Source: Syntrophobacterales bacterium
GTDB lineage: Bacteria; Desulfobacterota; Syntrophia; Syntrophales; UBA6807
DNA length: 9,330 nt
Direction of reading: 5' to 3'
Assembly: GCA_021159265.1 (NCBI GenBank)
Contig: JAGGSD010000097.1
Span: forward strand, 1 to 9,330
Numbering within the stretch: position 1 is the stretch's first letter; every line of letters begins with the position of its first letter. Shown in pieces: positions 1-7,040 of this stretch. The notes below the pieces were generated by a model, which searched no databases, was not told where the DNA came from, and saw nothing but the letters and a program-made list of their open reading frames with translations. The position numbers and the translations under genes are program-made.

Positions 1-56
1 TTCCGGCTTGTCCGGGTTAGGTGTTTGTATACTTAACTGTTTTATCGCGAAAAAGC

Positions 57-75
57 TGGCATTTGGTTTTGGGAA
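57..75 (+). promoter_or_regulatory. Putative promoter/operator motif upstream of dctP (shared with aor)
   Basis: The sequence TGGCATTTGGTTTTGGGAA lies about 40 bases before the dctP start codon. The same pattern, TGGCA-N4-GTTTTGG followed by purine-AA, recurs upstream of the aldehyde oxidoreductase gene at 3514-3532. It resembles a sigma-54 -24/-12 element (TGGCA ... TTGC), but the two halves are one base too far apart and the -12 half reads TTGG. A protein-binding site is therefore equally possible. No convincing -35/-10 pair was seen in bases 1-115. Confidence 0.4.
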
Positions 76-115
76 TGTTTTTAAACATTAACACTTAAAT
101 GAAAGGAGAGGTGAA

Positions 116-1210
116 ATGAGAAAAAAAGTTTTTTTACTGTTACTGGCGTTAGTGTTAGCTGTTAGTTTAATTGTGGGAACATCACCCGCGATTGCAAAAA
201 AGAAGGTCATCAGGTGGAAGATGACATCCACGTGGCCACCTTCAATTGACCTGATCAGGGCAGATTATGCCTTTGTTGAGGCTGCTAACCAGCTTTGCAA
301 GGGTCGTCTTAAGATTAAATTCTTTACCGGTGGAACCCTGATGCCATCATATGAGGTCTTTGATGCCGTAAGTAGAGGCACCATCCAGGCTTCAGGTGAT
401 TGGGCCAATTACTGGGCAGGTAAAAACGCTGTATTTGACACGCTGGGATCTTATCCTATGGGTATGACACCTATGGATTATTTCGTATGGATTTTTGGCG
501 GTGAGGGTCATGACATTTACGAGGAAGCCTACGGTAAATTCGGGATGATGTATCTCGTAACAGGCATTACCCCCATGGAATGTGGAATCCGTAGCAATAA
601 ACCTATCAAATCACTTGAAGACCTCAAGGGCATGAAAATAAGGATGTCAGGAAAGACCCAGGGTAAACTTCTTAAGGACCTTGGAGCGGCACAGATAGCC
701 ATGTCGGGGCAGGAGATCTATCAGGCCCTTCAGAAGGGCGTAATTGACGCTGCTGAATTCTGCAGTCCCTCTTGCGACTGGGGTATGGGCTTCGGAGAAG
801 TGACGAAATACTGGGCTGTTCCCGGATGGCATCAGCCGGCTTCCGTCATGGGCGTAATGATTAACAAGAAGGCATGGGATTCCCTGGGCGAAGACCTGCA
901 GAAGAATCTTAGACTCGCGGCCAAGGCTGCCTGCGTGAAATTTATGGCCGGTCAGTACTATGACACCATAGAGTACACACAGAAGTTCATCGACAAGGGG
1001 ATCCAGATCAACAGGTATGATGACGCCGTTCTGGACAGAATCCTGAAGCTGACAAACAAGCATACAGAGGAAACAGCAAAGAACAATCCTCTATTCAAAA
1101 AATCAATGAAATCTCAGATGAAGTTTAAAAAAGATTTCTCAAAATGGCGTGCTATGGAAGCTCCATTCAGTTTTGGATTTAATCCCAAGGAGTACCCCAA
1201 TCTTGATTAG
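116..1210 (+). CDS. dctP: TRAP transporter solute-binding protein (DctP family)
   Basis: This is the periplasmic binding subunit of a tripartite ATP-independent transporter; it captures a substrate, usually an organic acid, and delivers it to the DctQM membrane pair. Residues 1-27 form a Sec signal peptide: basic MRKK, a hydrophobic core, and likely cleavage after SPAIA. The mature protein starts as VIRWKMTSTWPP. DctP-family landmarks are GMKIRMSG (residues 172-179), whose Arg176 is in the position of the carboxylate-binding arginine, and YQALQKGVIDAAEF (202-215), a typical DctP segment. Length 364 aa is normal. It resembles the COG4663 type annotated for keto-acid, mannitol or chloroaromatic uptake, but the substrate cannot be read from sequence. 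The strong ribosome site AAAGGAGAGG (102-111) fixes the start. A CSPSC motif (216-220) just after the binding-site glutamate is unusual. It is first in the operon dctPQM and is followed by a stem-loop. Confidence 0.93.
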   Translation: MRKKVFLLLLALVLAVSLIVGTSPAIAKKKVIRWKMTSTWPPSIDLIRADYAFVEAANQLCKGRLKIKFFTGGTLMPSYEVFDAVSRGTIQASGDWANYWAGKNAVFDTLGSYPMGMTPMDYFVWIFGGEGHDIYEEAYGKFGMMYLVTGITPMECGIRSNKPIKSLEDLKGMKIRMSGKTQGKLLKDLGAAQIAMSGQEIYQALQKGVIDAAEFCSPSCDWGMGFGEVTKYWAVPGWHQPASVMGVMINKKAWDSLGEDLQKNLRLAAKAACVKFMAGQYYDTIEYTQKFIDKGIQINRYDDAVLDRILKLTNKHTEETAKNNPLFKKSMKSQMKFKKDFSKWRAMEAPFSFGFNPKEYPNLD

Positions 1211-1241
1211 CAGAGTTTAAATTTGCGTTAAAGGCAAGAAC

Positions 1242-1278
1242 GGTAGAGGTTCCAGGCACTTAATAAGGAGCCTCTACC
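1242..1278 (+). promoter_or_regulatory. Stem-loop between dctP and dctQ
   Basis: GGTAGAGGTTCC (1242-1253) pairs with GGAGCCTCTACC (1267-1278). This gives a 12-bp stem with one G-U pair and a 13-base loop. No T-run follows directly; the nearest T-rich stretch starts about 20 bases later. It therefore looks less like a full terminator than an attenuating or mRNA 3'-end-protecting hairpin. Such hairpins are common after genes for binding proteins that are needed in excess over their membrane subunits. The 167-base dctP-dctQ gap holds no gene; the rest is AT-rich leader. Confidence 0.6.
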
Positions 1279-1377
1279 ACAAAATCATGAGGGCGGTTAT
1301 TTTTTAATTTTTTATTCCTGTGGATTTTATTACGATACTGGTATATGTGACATGGATATCGCAAGAGGAGGACGTCT

Positions 1378-1887
1378 ATGAATTTTCCAAAGAAATTATC
1401 AGTATTTTGTGACACGGTTAACGAGTGGACGGGGAGAATTTTCGGCTGGGTTATAGTTCCACTTACGCTACTTACGGTTACAGAAGTGATACTCCGTAGA
1501 TTTGTTGGTTCACCAACCATATGGAGTTTTGAGGTATGCAAACAATTGTATGGACTTCATTTTATGATTGTTGCGGGTTATGGGCTACTGTATGGAGCGC
1601 ATGTTTCGGTAGATATATTTACAACGATGCTTTCCAAAAAGACAAAAGCCATAGTCGATTTGATAGGTTATGTTCTGTTTTTCTTTCCTTTCGTTATTGT
1701 ATGTATCTGGCAGGGGTATTATTTTGCAGCGAGATCATGGGCAATGAAAGAGACGACCTGGAGCGTATTCTCACCTATTGTTTACCCTATAAAGACGGTA
1801 ATAATTATATCGTTTATTCTCTTGTTATTACAGGGAATTTCGGAATGTATCAAAAAGATATATATTCTTAAGGGGGTTGAACTATGA
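1378..1887 (+). CDS. dctQ: TRAP transporter small permease (DctQ family)
   Basis: This is the small integral-membrane subunit of the TRAP transporter and pairs with DctM. At 169 aa it has the usual DctQ size. It shows four hydrophobic segments at about residues 17-37, 52-72, 88-110 and 133-155. The first ends with the family-typical basic stretch (EVILRRF), followed by ...PTIWSFEV. The N-terminus (MNFPKKLSVFCDTVNEW) is amphipathic, as in other DctQ proteins. The start is set by AAGAGGAGG at 1363-1371, six bases before the ATG. Its TGA overlaps the dctM ATG in an ATGA arrangement, implying translational coupling. Sequence conservation in this family is low, so the call rests on topology and on its place between dctP and dctM. 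Confidence 0.9.
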   Translation: MNFPKKLSVFCDTVNEWTGRIFGWVIVPLTLLTVTEVILRRFVGSPTIWSFEVCKQLYGLHFMIVAGYGLLYGAHVSVDIFTTMLSKKTKAIVDLIGYVLFFFPFVIVCIWQGYYFAARSWAMKETTWSVFSPIVYPIKTVIIISFILLLLQGISECIKKIYILKGVEL

Positions 1888-3215
1888 TGGATCTAAGTCC
1901 TGAGTTAATGACAGTTCTTATGTTTACGGGCCTCTTAATAGGACTGTTTATGGGTCACCCTCTTGCATTTGTCCTGGGTGGACTCGCTGTGATATTCGGA
2001 TTGATCGGCTGGGGGCCATCTGTATTTTATATGTTTATGAACAGGATCTGGGGCACCATGGACAATTATGTCCTTCTTGCCATTCCCCTGTTTATCTTTA
2101 TGGCTCAGCTTTTAGACAGGTCGGGTGTTGCCGAGGATCTTTTTAAAACATTACGCTATCTTCTGGGTCAGATAAGGGGAGGAATTGCTTTGACGGTTAT
2201 CATGGTTTCGACTGTTTTTGCTGCCTGTACGGGAATTATTGGGGCATCCGTTGTCACCATGGGACTTCTGGCCATACCTATGATGAGGAAATACGAATAT
2301 AATGAGGAGTTATCTTATGGTTCAATCTGTGCCGGCGGAACGCTCGGTATATTAATCCCCCCCAGCATAATGCTTGTTGTTATGGCAAGCCAGGCAACTC
2401 TGTCGGTAGGGAAACTTTTTGCCGGCGCTGTGTTTCCCGGTCTTATCCTTTCCATCCTTTACCTGGGATATGTGGCGATACGGTGTTATATCAAGCCTGA
2501 ACTTGGCCCGCCTATAAGCAGGGAGGAACGGGAACAAGTAACGAACATACAAATTGCCTGGATGGCTGTAAAATCCCTTGTTCCTCCTATGATTCTGATA
2601 CTGGGTGTTTTAGGCTCTATTTTCTTCGGAATAGCCACACCAACCGAGGCCTCCGGCGTCGGCGCTTTCCTTGCCTTTCTGATGGTGGTTGCTTATGGAA
2701 AGTTTACCTGGCGAGGGCTGTACGAAGCAGTTATGCAAACTGCTAAAACAAACACGATGGTAATTATCATTTTGTGCGGTGCGACCTGCTTTACCGGTGT
2801 CTTCCTTGGTATCGGCGGGGGAGATGTAGTAACAAATTTTATCAACGGCCTTGGTCTGGGCAAGTGGGGAACTTTCTGGGTTATGATGGCTATCGTATTC
2901 CTTCTGGGCATGTTTATTGATTGGATCGGTATCGTTCTGATTTGTTTCCCCCTGTTTCTTCCTATTGCAAAACAACTTGGTTTTGATCCAATCTGGTTTG
3001 TCATCATGATGGCGGTCAATTTACAGGCATCATTCCTGACCCCCCCCTTCGGATATGCCCTTTTCTATATAAAGGGTGTTGATCCCGAGGGAATTGACAT
3101 CAAAAAAGTATATAAGGGAATTGTTCCATTTGTTATACTAATGCTAATAGGTCTTGCAATATGCGCAGCTTTCCCAGAGGCTATTATGTGGCTACCCGGT
3201 ATGATTGTTGATTAG
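1884..3215 (+). CDS. dctM: TRAP transporter large permease (DctM family)
   Basis: This is the large membrane subunit, which forms the sodium- or proton-coupled translocation path of the TRAP transporter. At 443 aa it has the standard family length, and it is hydrophobic throughout with about a dozen membrane segments. DctM landmarks are all present: GGTLGILIPPS (151-161), GIATPTEASGVGA (249-261), FIDWIGIVLICFPLFLPI (344-361) and NLQASFLTPPFG (379-390). The reading frame starts at the ATG of an ATGA overlap with dctQ. A second ATG follows at 1887, and the AAGGGGG site at 1870-1876 could serve either. The gene is intact and completes the operon. A terminator-like hairpin lies about 90 bases downstream. 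Confidence 0.95.
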   Translation: MMDLSPELMTVLMFTGLLIGLFMGHPLAFVLGGLAVIFGLIGWGPSVFYMFMNRIWGTMDNYVLLAIPLFIFMAQLLDRSGVAEDLFKTLRYLLGQIRGGIALTVIMVSTVFAACTGIIGASVVTMGLLAIPMMRKYEYNEELSYGSICAGGTLGILIPPSIMLVVMASQATLSVGKLFAGAVFPGLILSILYLGYVAIRCYIKPELGPPISREEREQVTNIQIAWMAVKSLVPPMILILGVLGSIFFGIATPTEASGVGAFLAFLMVVAYGKFTWRGLYEAVMQTAKTNTMVIIILCGATCFTGVFLGIGGGDVVTNFINGLGLGKWGTFWVMMAIVFLLGMFIDWIGIVLICFPLFLPIAKQLGFDPIWFVIMMAVNLQASFLTPPFGYALFYIKGVDPEGIDIKKVYKGIVPFVILMLIGLAICAAFPEAIMWLPGMIVD

Positions 3216-3305
3216 GGGATTCTCTTTTGCATGCAGTAGTCTGCCCATGCGCTCCACAGTCGAGATAGCACACTGCACGATTTTTTTGTTTTCTCTATGA
3301 TTTTC

Positions 3306-3341
3306 TCCGGTCTGGAAGTATTGATATTTACCGGACTTTTT
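3306..3341 (+). terminator. Putative intrinsic terminator after dctM
   Basis: TCCGGT (3306-3311) pairs with ACCGGA (3330-3335), followed at once by C and five T residues (3337-3341). Inside the loop AAGTAT and ATATTT can extend the helix, leaving a small CTGG bulge. It lies 91 bases after the dctM stop and would separate the transporter operon from aor. The GC stem is short, so read-through is possible. Confidence 0.5.
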
Positions 3342-3574
3342 AATTCACTTCGGGGGTGTATTCCCCGCCCCTTGGGGAGTTCAATGCTTTTTGGGATGCC
3401 CTGCTGCTTGCGTCGGGGTAGTTCATTCTTACAAAGAGAGGACTCTCTTCACAGGCACTTCAAATATATGAAGTATGCTTATTACACCTGTCAACAATAA
3501 TCAGCACATTCTGTGGCACCACGTTTTGGAAACTTCCCGGGAATGGTTCGATAATTACAGTAACTTATAGGGGA
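3342..3574 (+). promoter_or_regulatory. aor upstream region with several inverted repeats
   Basis: No gene is supported between dctM and aor (3216-3619). The part after the putative terminator is rich in dyad symmetry. CGGGG/CCCCG lies at 3352-3367. AAGAGAG-GA-CTCTCTT lies at 3434-3449. ACTTCA-AATATA-TGAAGT lies at 3457-3474, enclosed by ACAGG (3451) and CCTGT (3487). A perfect palindrome TTCCCGGGAA lies at 3534-3543, just past the TGGCA-type motif. This architecture fits an operator/promoter region for the aor-adh pair, but no regulator gene is in the window and no consensus -35/-10 was identified. Confidence 0.45.
3514..3532 (+). promoter_or_regulatory. Putative promoter/operator motif upstream of aor (shared with dctP)
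   Basis: TGGCACCACGTTTTGG followed by AAA ends about 90 bases before the aor start at 3620. It shares TGGCA, the four-base gap and GTTTTGG with the motif at 57-75. TGGCAC is a perfect sigma-54 -24 half, but the -12 half (TTGG instead of TTGC) is off consensus and one base too distant. The perfect palindrome TTCCCGGGAA starts two bases downstream. It is either a non-canonical promoter or an activator/repressor site. Confidence 0.42.
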
Positions 3575-3603
3575 TTGGCCTTTGCAACTGTGAAAGAAAA
3601 GCC

Positions 3604-3611
3604 AAAGGAGG
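3604..3611 (+). promoter_or_regulatory. Ribosome binding site deciding the aor start
   Basis: A perfect AAAGGAGG sits eight bases before the ATG at 3620. An in-frame TTG at 3575 would add 15 residues (MAFATVKEK...). That extension has no good ribosome site, does not resemble the family N-terminus, and contains this Shine-Dalgarno sequence. The ATG at 3620 is the better start. Confidence 0.85.
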
Positions 3612-3619
3612 AAAAGCCA

Positions 3620-5464
3620 ATGTATGGGAATAATGGCAAAATTCTCAAGATAAATTTAAGCACAGGCGAAATAAAAGAAGAATATTATGATGAAGAATTT
3701 GCCGGAATGTTTCTGGGAGGAAATGGCCTGGCGGCAAAGCTTATTTACGACAACGTTTCCTCTGATGTTGATCCCTTTGCCCCTGAAAACGCTATTGTTT
3801 TTACAACAGGACCCTTGACGGGTACTCCAGTCTGGGGGACGAGCCGGGGACACATGGCCACGATTTCACCTTATACCAATCTTTTCGCCGATTCCAACTA
3901 TGGCGGAGATTTCGGCGCCGCCCAGAAGAAAACCGGTTTCGATGCCATATATATCACAGGTAAATCATCAAAACATGTTTATCTACTCATCACCGAAGAA
4001 GGCGGAAAGATTAAAGACGGAACTCGTTTCTGGGGCAAGGACACGGAAGAAACTATTGCCGCACTGGAAGCAGAGGAGGGAAAGGGATCGGTATGCGCCT
4101 CAATTGGCCCGGCAGGTGAAAACGGCATTCTTTTTGCGAATATTATTTGCGGAGGAAAAAGATACGGTGCTGCCGGCAGAGCCGGCATGGGCACGGTAAT
4201 GGGTGCAAAAAACCTGAAAGCCATTGTTGCCAAAGGAAATAAAAAAACCGAAGTTGCCGATATGGATGGACTCAAGAATTTTCTGAAGGAGCAATTTCAG
4301 GTTCTAAAGAAGAATACGGTGGGGACGACCTCTCTGGGAACACCTTCCTTAATAAATACACTCAACTCAAGAGGCATACTCTGCACGCATAACAATACCC
4401 GGGAAACCTTCGAACATGCCCAGGACATCAGCGGCGAACTGATAAAAGAAAAATACACGGAGAAAAATATTGCCTGTCATGGATGCCCTGTCGCATGCGG
4501 GAAAAAGGTGCATGTTTCCGAAGGAGAATATGCTGGAGAAAGCGTTAAAATGCCTGAGTATGAAACCCTCTATGCGATGGGAGCAATGCTTGATAATCGC
4601 GATATCGTTTCCATATTTAACGGCAATCACGTTTGTGACCTGATGGGAATGGATACCATTTCCATGGGTGTTACTCTTTCCTTCGTGGCGGAATGCATGG
4701 AAAGAGGAATTGTTTCTGAAACAGAGATTGGGGGCAAGGTAAATTTTGCGGATGGTAAGGATATGGTAAATCTCATTAAGAAAACAGTTAAAAAAGAAGG
4801 TATAGGCGAATATCTCGCCATGGGTTCTCAACGACTGTCGGGAAATTTTGGAAAAGACTCCTACAAATATCTCTACAGCGTCCAAGGACTGGAATGTGCG
4901 GGACATTCCGCCCGGGGATTGAGAGAAATGTCGTTGGCATATTCAACCTCTACAAGGGGTGGCAGCCATCATGATGGAAGGCCGAATTACGGCGTACCTC
5001 AACAACCAGATCCTGGATTCGATTCTCAGCCGGAATATGTACTCAGAAGCCAGGCTTCCTGTACGGTAGCTGATTCACTTGTAATGTGCCGCTTTACAGT
5101 GGAAAAAGGGCTTGGAGAATTTGGAGGATTGATTGGCGAGAATATGGTAAAAATCCTGAACTATGTAACCGGATGGAATCTTGATGTTAATGGTATTGAA
5201 AAGATCGGAGAGCGGATATACAATCTTGAGCGTCTTATCAATGTTCGGCGCGGCATAAACCGGAAGAACGACATCCTTCCCTACCGCGTAATGCATGAGC
5301 CTATTCCGGATGGACCTTCAAAAGGGAGATATTGCGCAAAGGAAGATCTCGATAAAATGCTCGACAAATATTACGCATTAAGGGGGTGGGACCAGAACGG
5401 AATCCCCACGAATGAAAAACTTGCAGAACTCGGATTAAACAACGCACAGTCAGGTTGTTGGTGA
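3620..5464 (+). CDS. aor: Aldehyde ferredoxin oxidoreductase (tungsten/molybdenum pterin enzyme)
   Basis: The protein is predicted to interconvert aldehydes and carboxylic acids using ferredoxin, through a bis-pterin W (or Mo) cofactor and one 4Fe-4S cluster, in the cytoplasm. Numbered from the ATG at 3620 it has 614 aa, close to the classical family length. The N-terminal domain opens as MYGNNGKILKINLSTG. Cluster ligands are Cys286, Cys289 and Cys293 (CHGCPVAC) plus Cys490, matching the CxxCxxxC...C pattern of the Pyrococcus enzyme. Pterin-site motifs are DLMGMD (340-345) and DSLVMC (485-490); the second has Val where Gly is usual in DxxGLC. Arg76 (GTSRGH), Glu313 (PEYE) and His450/His451 (GGSHHDG) lie where active-site residues are expected. 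No ferredoxin-like or electron-transfer partner gene is adjacent, so free ferredoxin is the likely partner. The exact substrate is unknown. It is followed 43 bases later by adh, probably on the same transcript. Confidence 0.93.
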   Translation: MYGNNGKILKINLSTGEIKEEYYDEEFAGMFLGGNGLAAKLIYDNVSSDVDPFAPENAIVFTTGPLTGTPVWGTSRGHMATISPYTNLFADSNYGGDFGAAQKKTGFDAIYITGKSSKHVYLLITEEGGKIKDGTRFWGKDTEETIAALEAEEGKGSVCASIGPAGENGILFANIICGGKRYGAAGRAGMGTVMGAKNLKAIVAKGNKKTEVADMDGLKNFLKEQFQVLKKNTVGTTSLGTPSLINTLNSRGILCTHNNTRETFEHAQDISGELIKEKYTEKNIACHGCPVACGKKVHVSEGEYAGESVKMPEYETLYAMGAMLDNRDIVSIFNGNHVCDLMGMDTISMGVTLSFVAECMERGIVSETEIGGKVNFADGKDMVNLIKKTVKKEGIGEYLAMGSQRLSGNFGKDSYKYLYSVQGLECAGHSARGLREMSLAYSTSTRGGSHHDGRPNYGVPQQPDPGFDSQPEYVLRSQASCTVADSLVMCRFTVEKGLGEFGGLIGENMVKILNYVTGWNLDVNGIEKIGERIYNLERLINVRRGINRKNDILPYRVMHEPIPDGPSKGRYCAKEDLDKMLDKYYALRGWDQNGIPTNEKLAELGLNNAQSGCW

Positions 5465-5493
5465 CTTCATTAATTATTTCAACTAATTACAAT

Positions 5494-5501
5494 AAAGGAG
5501 G
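5494..5501 (+). promoter_or_regulatory. Ribosome binding site of the alcohol dehydrogenase gene
   Basis: AAAGGAGG lies six bases before the ATG at 5508 and is identical to the site of the preceding aor gene. This supports the chosen start and matched translation of the two enzymes. Confidence 0.8.
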
Positions 5502-5507
5502 CAGGCT

Positions 5508-6677
5508 ATGTTAGCACAATTTAATGTTCCCTCTACGATTATCGTAGGCGCGGGTGCCAGCAGAGAAGCAGGCGCTCAGGCTAAAAGATTCGGGGCAAAC
5601 CGCGTTCTTCTGGTAACTGACAGTTATATGGAACAGTGTGGTCTGGCTGGACGGATTTGTGATTCCTTAAAGAAAGAGGGAATTGCCGCCTCGGTCTTCT
5701 CGGGTGTTCAACCTGATCCCACCGATAGAAACGTCCTTGATGGTCTGAGTGAATTCAAGGCAAGCAAAGCTGATATTCTCATAGGCTTCGGTGGCGGAAG
5801 TTCTATGGACACCGCAAAGGTTATTTCCATCCTGGCAAATAACGAACTCCCCATGAGCCAATATGCAGCAGGACCGGATAAAGTCCCGATAGCCAACCCT
5901 GGCGTGCCTTTCATGGTCATCCCCACAACGGCAGGCACGGGCAGTGAGGTAACAAAAGTGGCTGTTATTTCCGATACCGAACGGGATGTCAAAATGATGA
6001 TGCTCGATATAAACCTGCTGGCAACTGCTGCCCTTCTTGATTATGAGTTAACGATGACCATGCCTCCCGCGCTTACGGCTAATGTAGGTGTAGATACGCT
6101 TGTCCATGCCGTTGAGGCTTATGTCTCCAAGAAAGCGAATCCCATGACTGACCCTATAGCGCTGTCGAGTATCCGTCTTGTTGCGGAAAACCTTTATACT
6201 GCTTTTAAAGAACCTGAAAATAAAAAGGCCCGCGAAGGTATGATGCTGGCTGCCTGTCAGGGTGGAATGGCATTCGCCAACAGCAGCGTATGTCTTGTTC
6301 ACGGGATGAGTCGTCCAATCGGCGCCCTTTACCACGTGCCCCACGGGCTTTCCAATGCTGTTTTATTCCCCTCTGTTACAGAATATTCAATCGCCGGCGC
6401 CTCTGAGCGGTATGCAACTGTATCTCGCGTAATGGGCTGTGCATCAGAGAAAGATTCTGATGAAGTTGCCGGAGCAGCACTGGTTAAAGAACTCCAGGAA
6501 TTGAATGATAAACTCGAAATACCAAGACTGGGTGAGTGCGCCGGGGTAGAGCTCAGTGTCTTTGATGAAAGGGTGGAAAAGATGGCCAATGATGGGCTGG
6601 CATCAGGCAGTCCAGATAATAATCCTGTTGTTCCAAGCGTACGGGAGATTATTGAACTTTACCACAAGGCCTGGTAA
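5508..6677 (+). CDS. Iron-containing (group III) alcohol dehydrogenase
   Basis: This predicted cytoplasmic NAD(P)-dependent dehydrogenase interconverts an alcohol with its aldehyde or ketone. At 389 aa it has the typical size for the family (FucO, AdhB and 1,3-propanediol dehydrogenase relatives). The N-terminal Rossmann-like domain contains GFGGGSSMD (93-101), the dinucleotide-binding motif, and PTTAGTGSEVT (139-149). The metal ligands are complete: Asp196 and His200 in NVGVDTLVHAVEAY, His265 in VCLVHGMSRP, and His279 in YHVPHG. This matches the Asp-His-His-His set of FucO. The C-terminus ends in the usual NNPVVPSVREIIELY segment. It lies 43 bases after aor without a terminator between them, so the two probably act on a common aldehyde. 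The substrate cannot be told from sequence, and related proteins act on short-chain alcohols, diols or hydroxy acids. A strong hairpin follows. Confidence 0.93.
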   Translation: MLAQFNVPSTIIVGAGASREAGAQAKRFGANRVLLVTDSYMEQCGLAGRICDSLKKEGIAASVFSGVQPDPTDRNVLDGLSEFKASKADILIGFGGGSSMDTAKVISILANNELPMSQYAAGPDKVPIANPGVPFMVIPTTAGTGSEVTKVAVISDTERDVKMMMLDINLLATAALLDYELTMTMPPALTANVGVDTLVHAVEAYVSKKANPMTDPIALSSIRLVAENLYTAFKEPENKKAREGMMLAACQGGMAFANSSVCLVHGMSRPIGALYHVPHGLSNAVLFPSVTEYSIAGASERYATVSRVMGCASEKDSDEVAGAALVKELQELNDKLEIPRLGECAGVELSVFDERVEKMANDGLASGSPDNNPVVPSVREIIELYHKAW

Positions 6678-6708
6678 TACCTGCGCAAAACTTCTGTGGG
6701 ACAAACAA

Positions 6709-6736
6709 GGCCGTTGCGGTATCTCCCGCAACGGCC
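6709..6736 (+). terminator. Hairpin terminator after the aor-adh operon
   Basis: GGCCGTTGCGG (6709-6719) and CCGCAACGGCC (6726-6736) form a perfect 11-bp stem with the loop TATCTC, 31 bases after the adh stop. The T-tract is weak (TACGTTT), but the A-rich left flank and the strength of the stem support a terminator or a stable 3' end. Confidence 0.72.
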
Positions 6737-7040
6737 TACGTTTAACACCGATTTTCACAGATGGTTAAACCGACATAATCTTCCCCCAATTTCTGCCTGA
6801 CAAAACAGTTTCCTGTCGATTTGTTTTTCATCCATAGTAGAAATAATATTACATCCATATATCGCATAACCTATCAATTATACATAGAATATGTATTTTT
6901 TTCCGTGAATTCCACATTTCTTGTTTTGAACCGGTCCCTTTGTGGATTACGCACTGTCGTTTCCATCTGCTTTTCGTCCTTTCGTCGGCGTTGTTCTTTT
7001 TCCTTTAAAAGTTTGTTGCAGACGATAACTCTCCCACATG
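6737..7040. other. Non-coding stretch between adh terminator and restriction pseudogene
   Basis: About 300 bases with no supported gene. It is AT-rich between roughly 6820 and 6905. The only local structure is an AT-only hairpin, ATACAT-AGAAT-ATGTAT (6880-6896), followed by a T-run to 6902; it is a weak terminator candidate on the + strand. Minus-strand frames here do not continue the methylase family sequence past about 7041, so the missing C-terminal two thirds of that gene is absent, not hidden. Confidence 0.5.

Noticed and set aside
57..73. Canonical sigma-54 promoters upstream of dctP, aor and within the repeat at 8439-8455 (TGGCA...TTGCA)
   Set aside because: All three have one base more than the strict GG-N10-GC spacing, and two lack GC in the -12 half. 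They are treated as a shared motif or chance, not as established sigma-54 promoters.
3297..3500. 67-codon open frame after dctM
   Set aside because: It begins inside the terminator hairpin, has no ribosome site, and its Cys/Arg-rich peptide looks random.
3575..3619. Upstream TTG start adding 15 residues to AOR
   Set aside because: The ATG at 3620 has a perfect ribosome site, and the extension does not look like the family N-terminus.
6805..6816. Small hairpin ACAG-TTTC-CTGT followed by a T-rich stretch
   Set aside because: A four-bp stem is too weak to call a terminator, and the stronger GC-rich hairpin at 6709-6736 already ends the operon.
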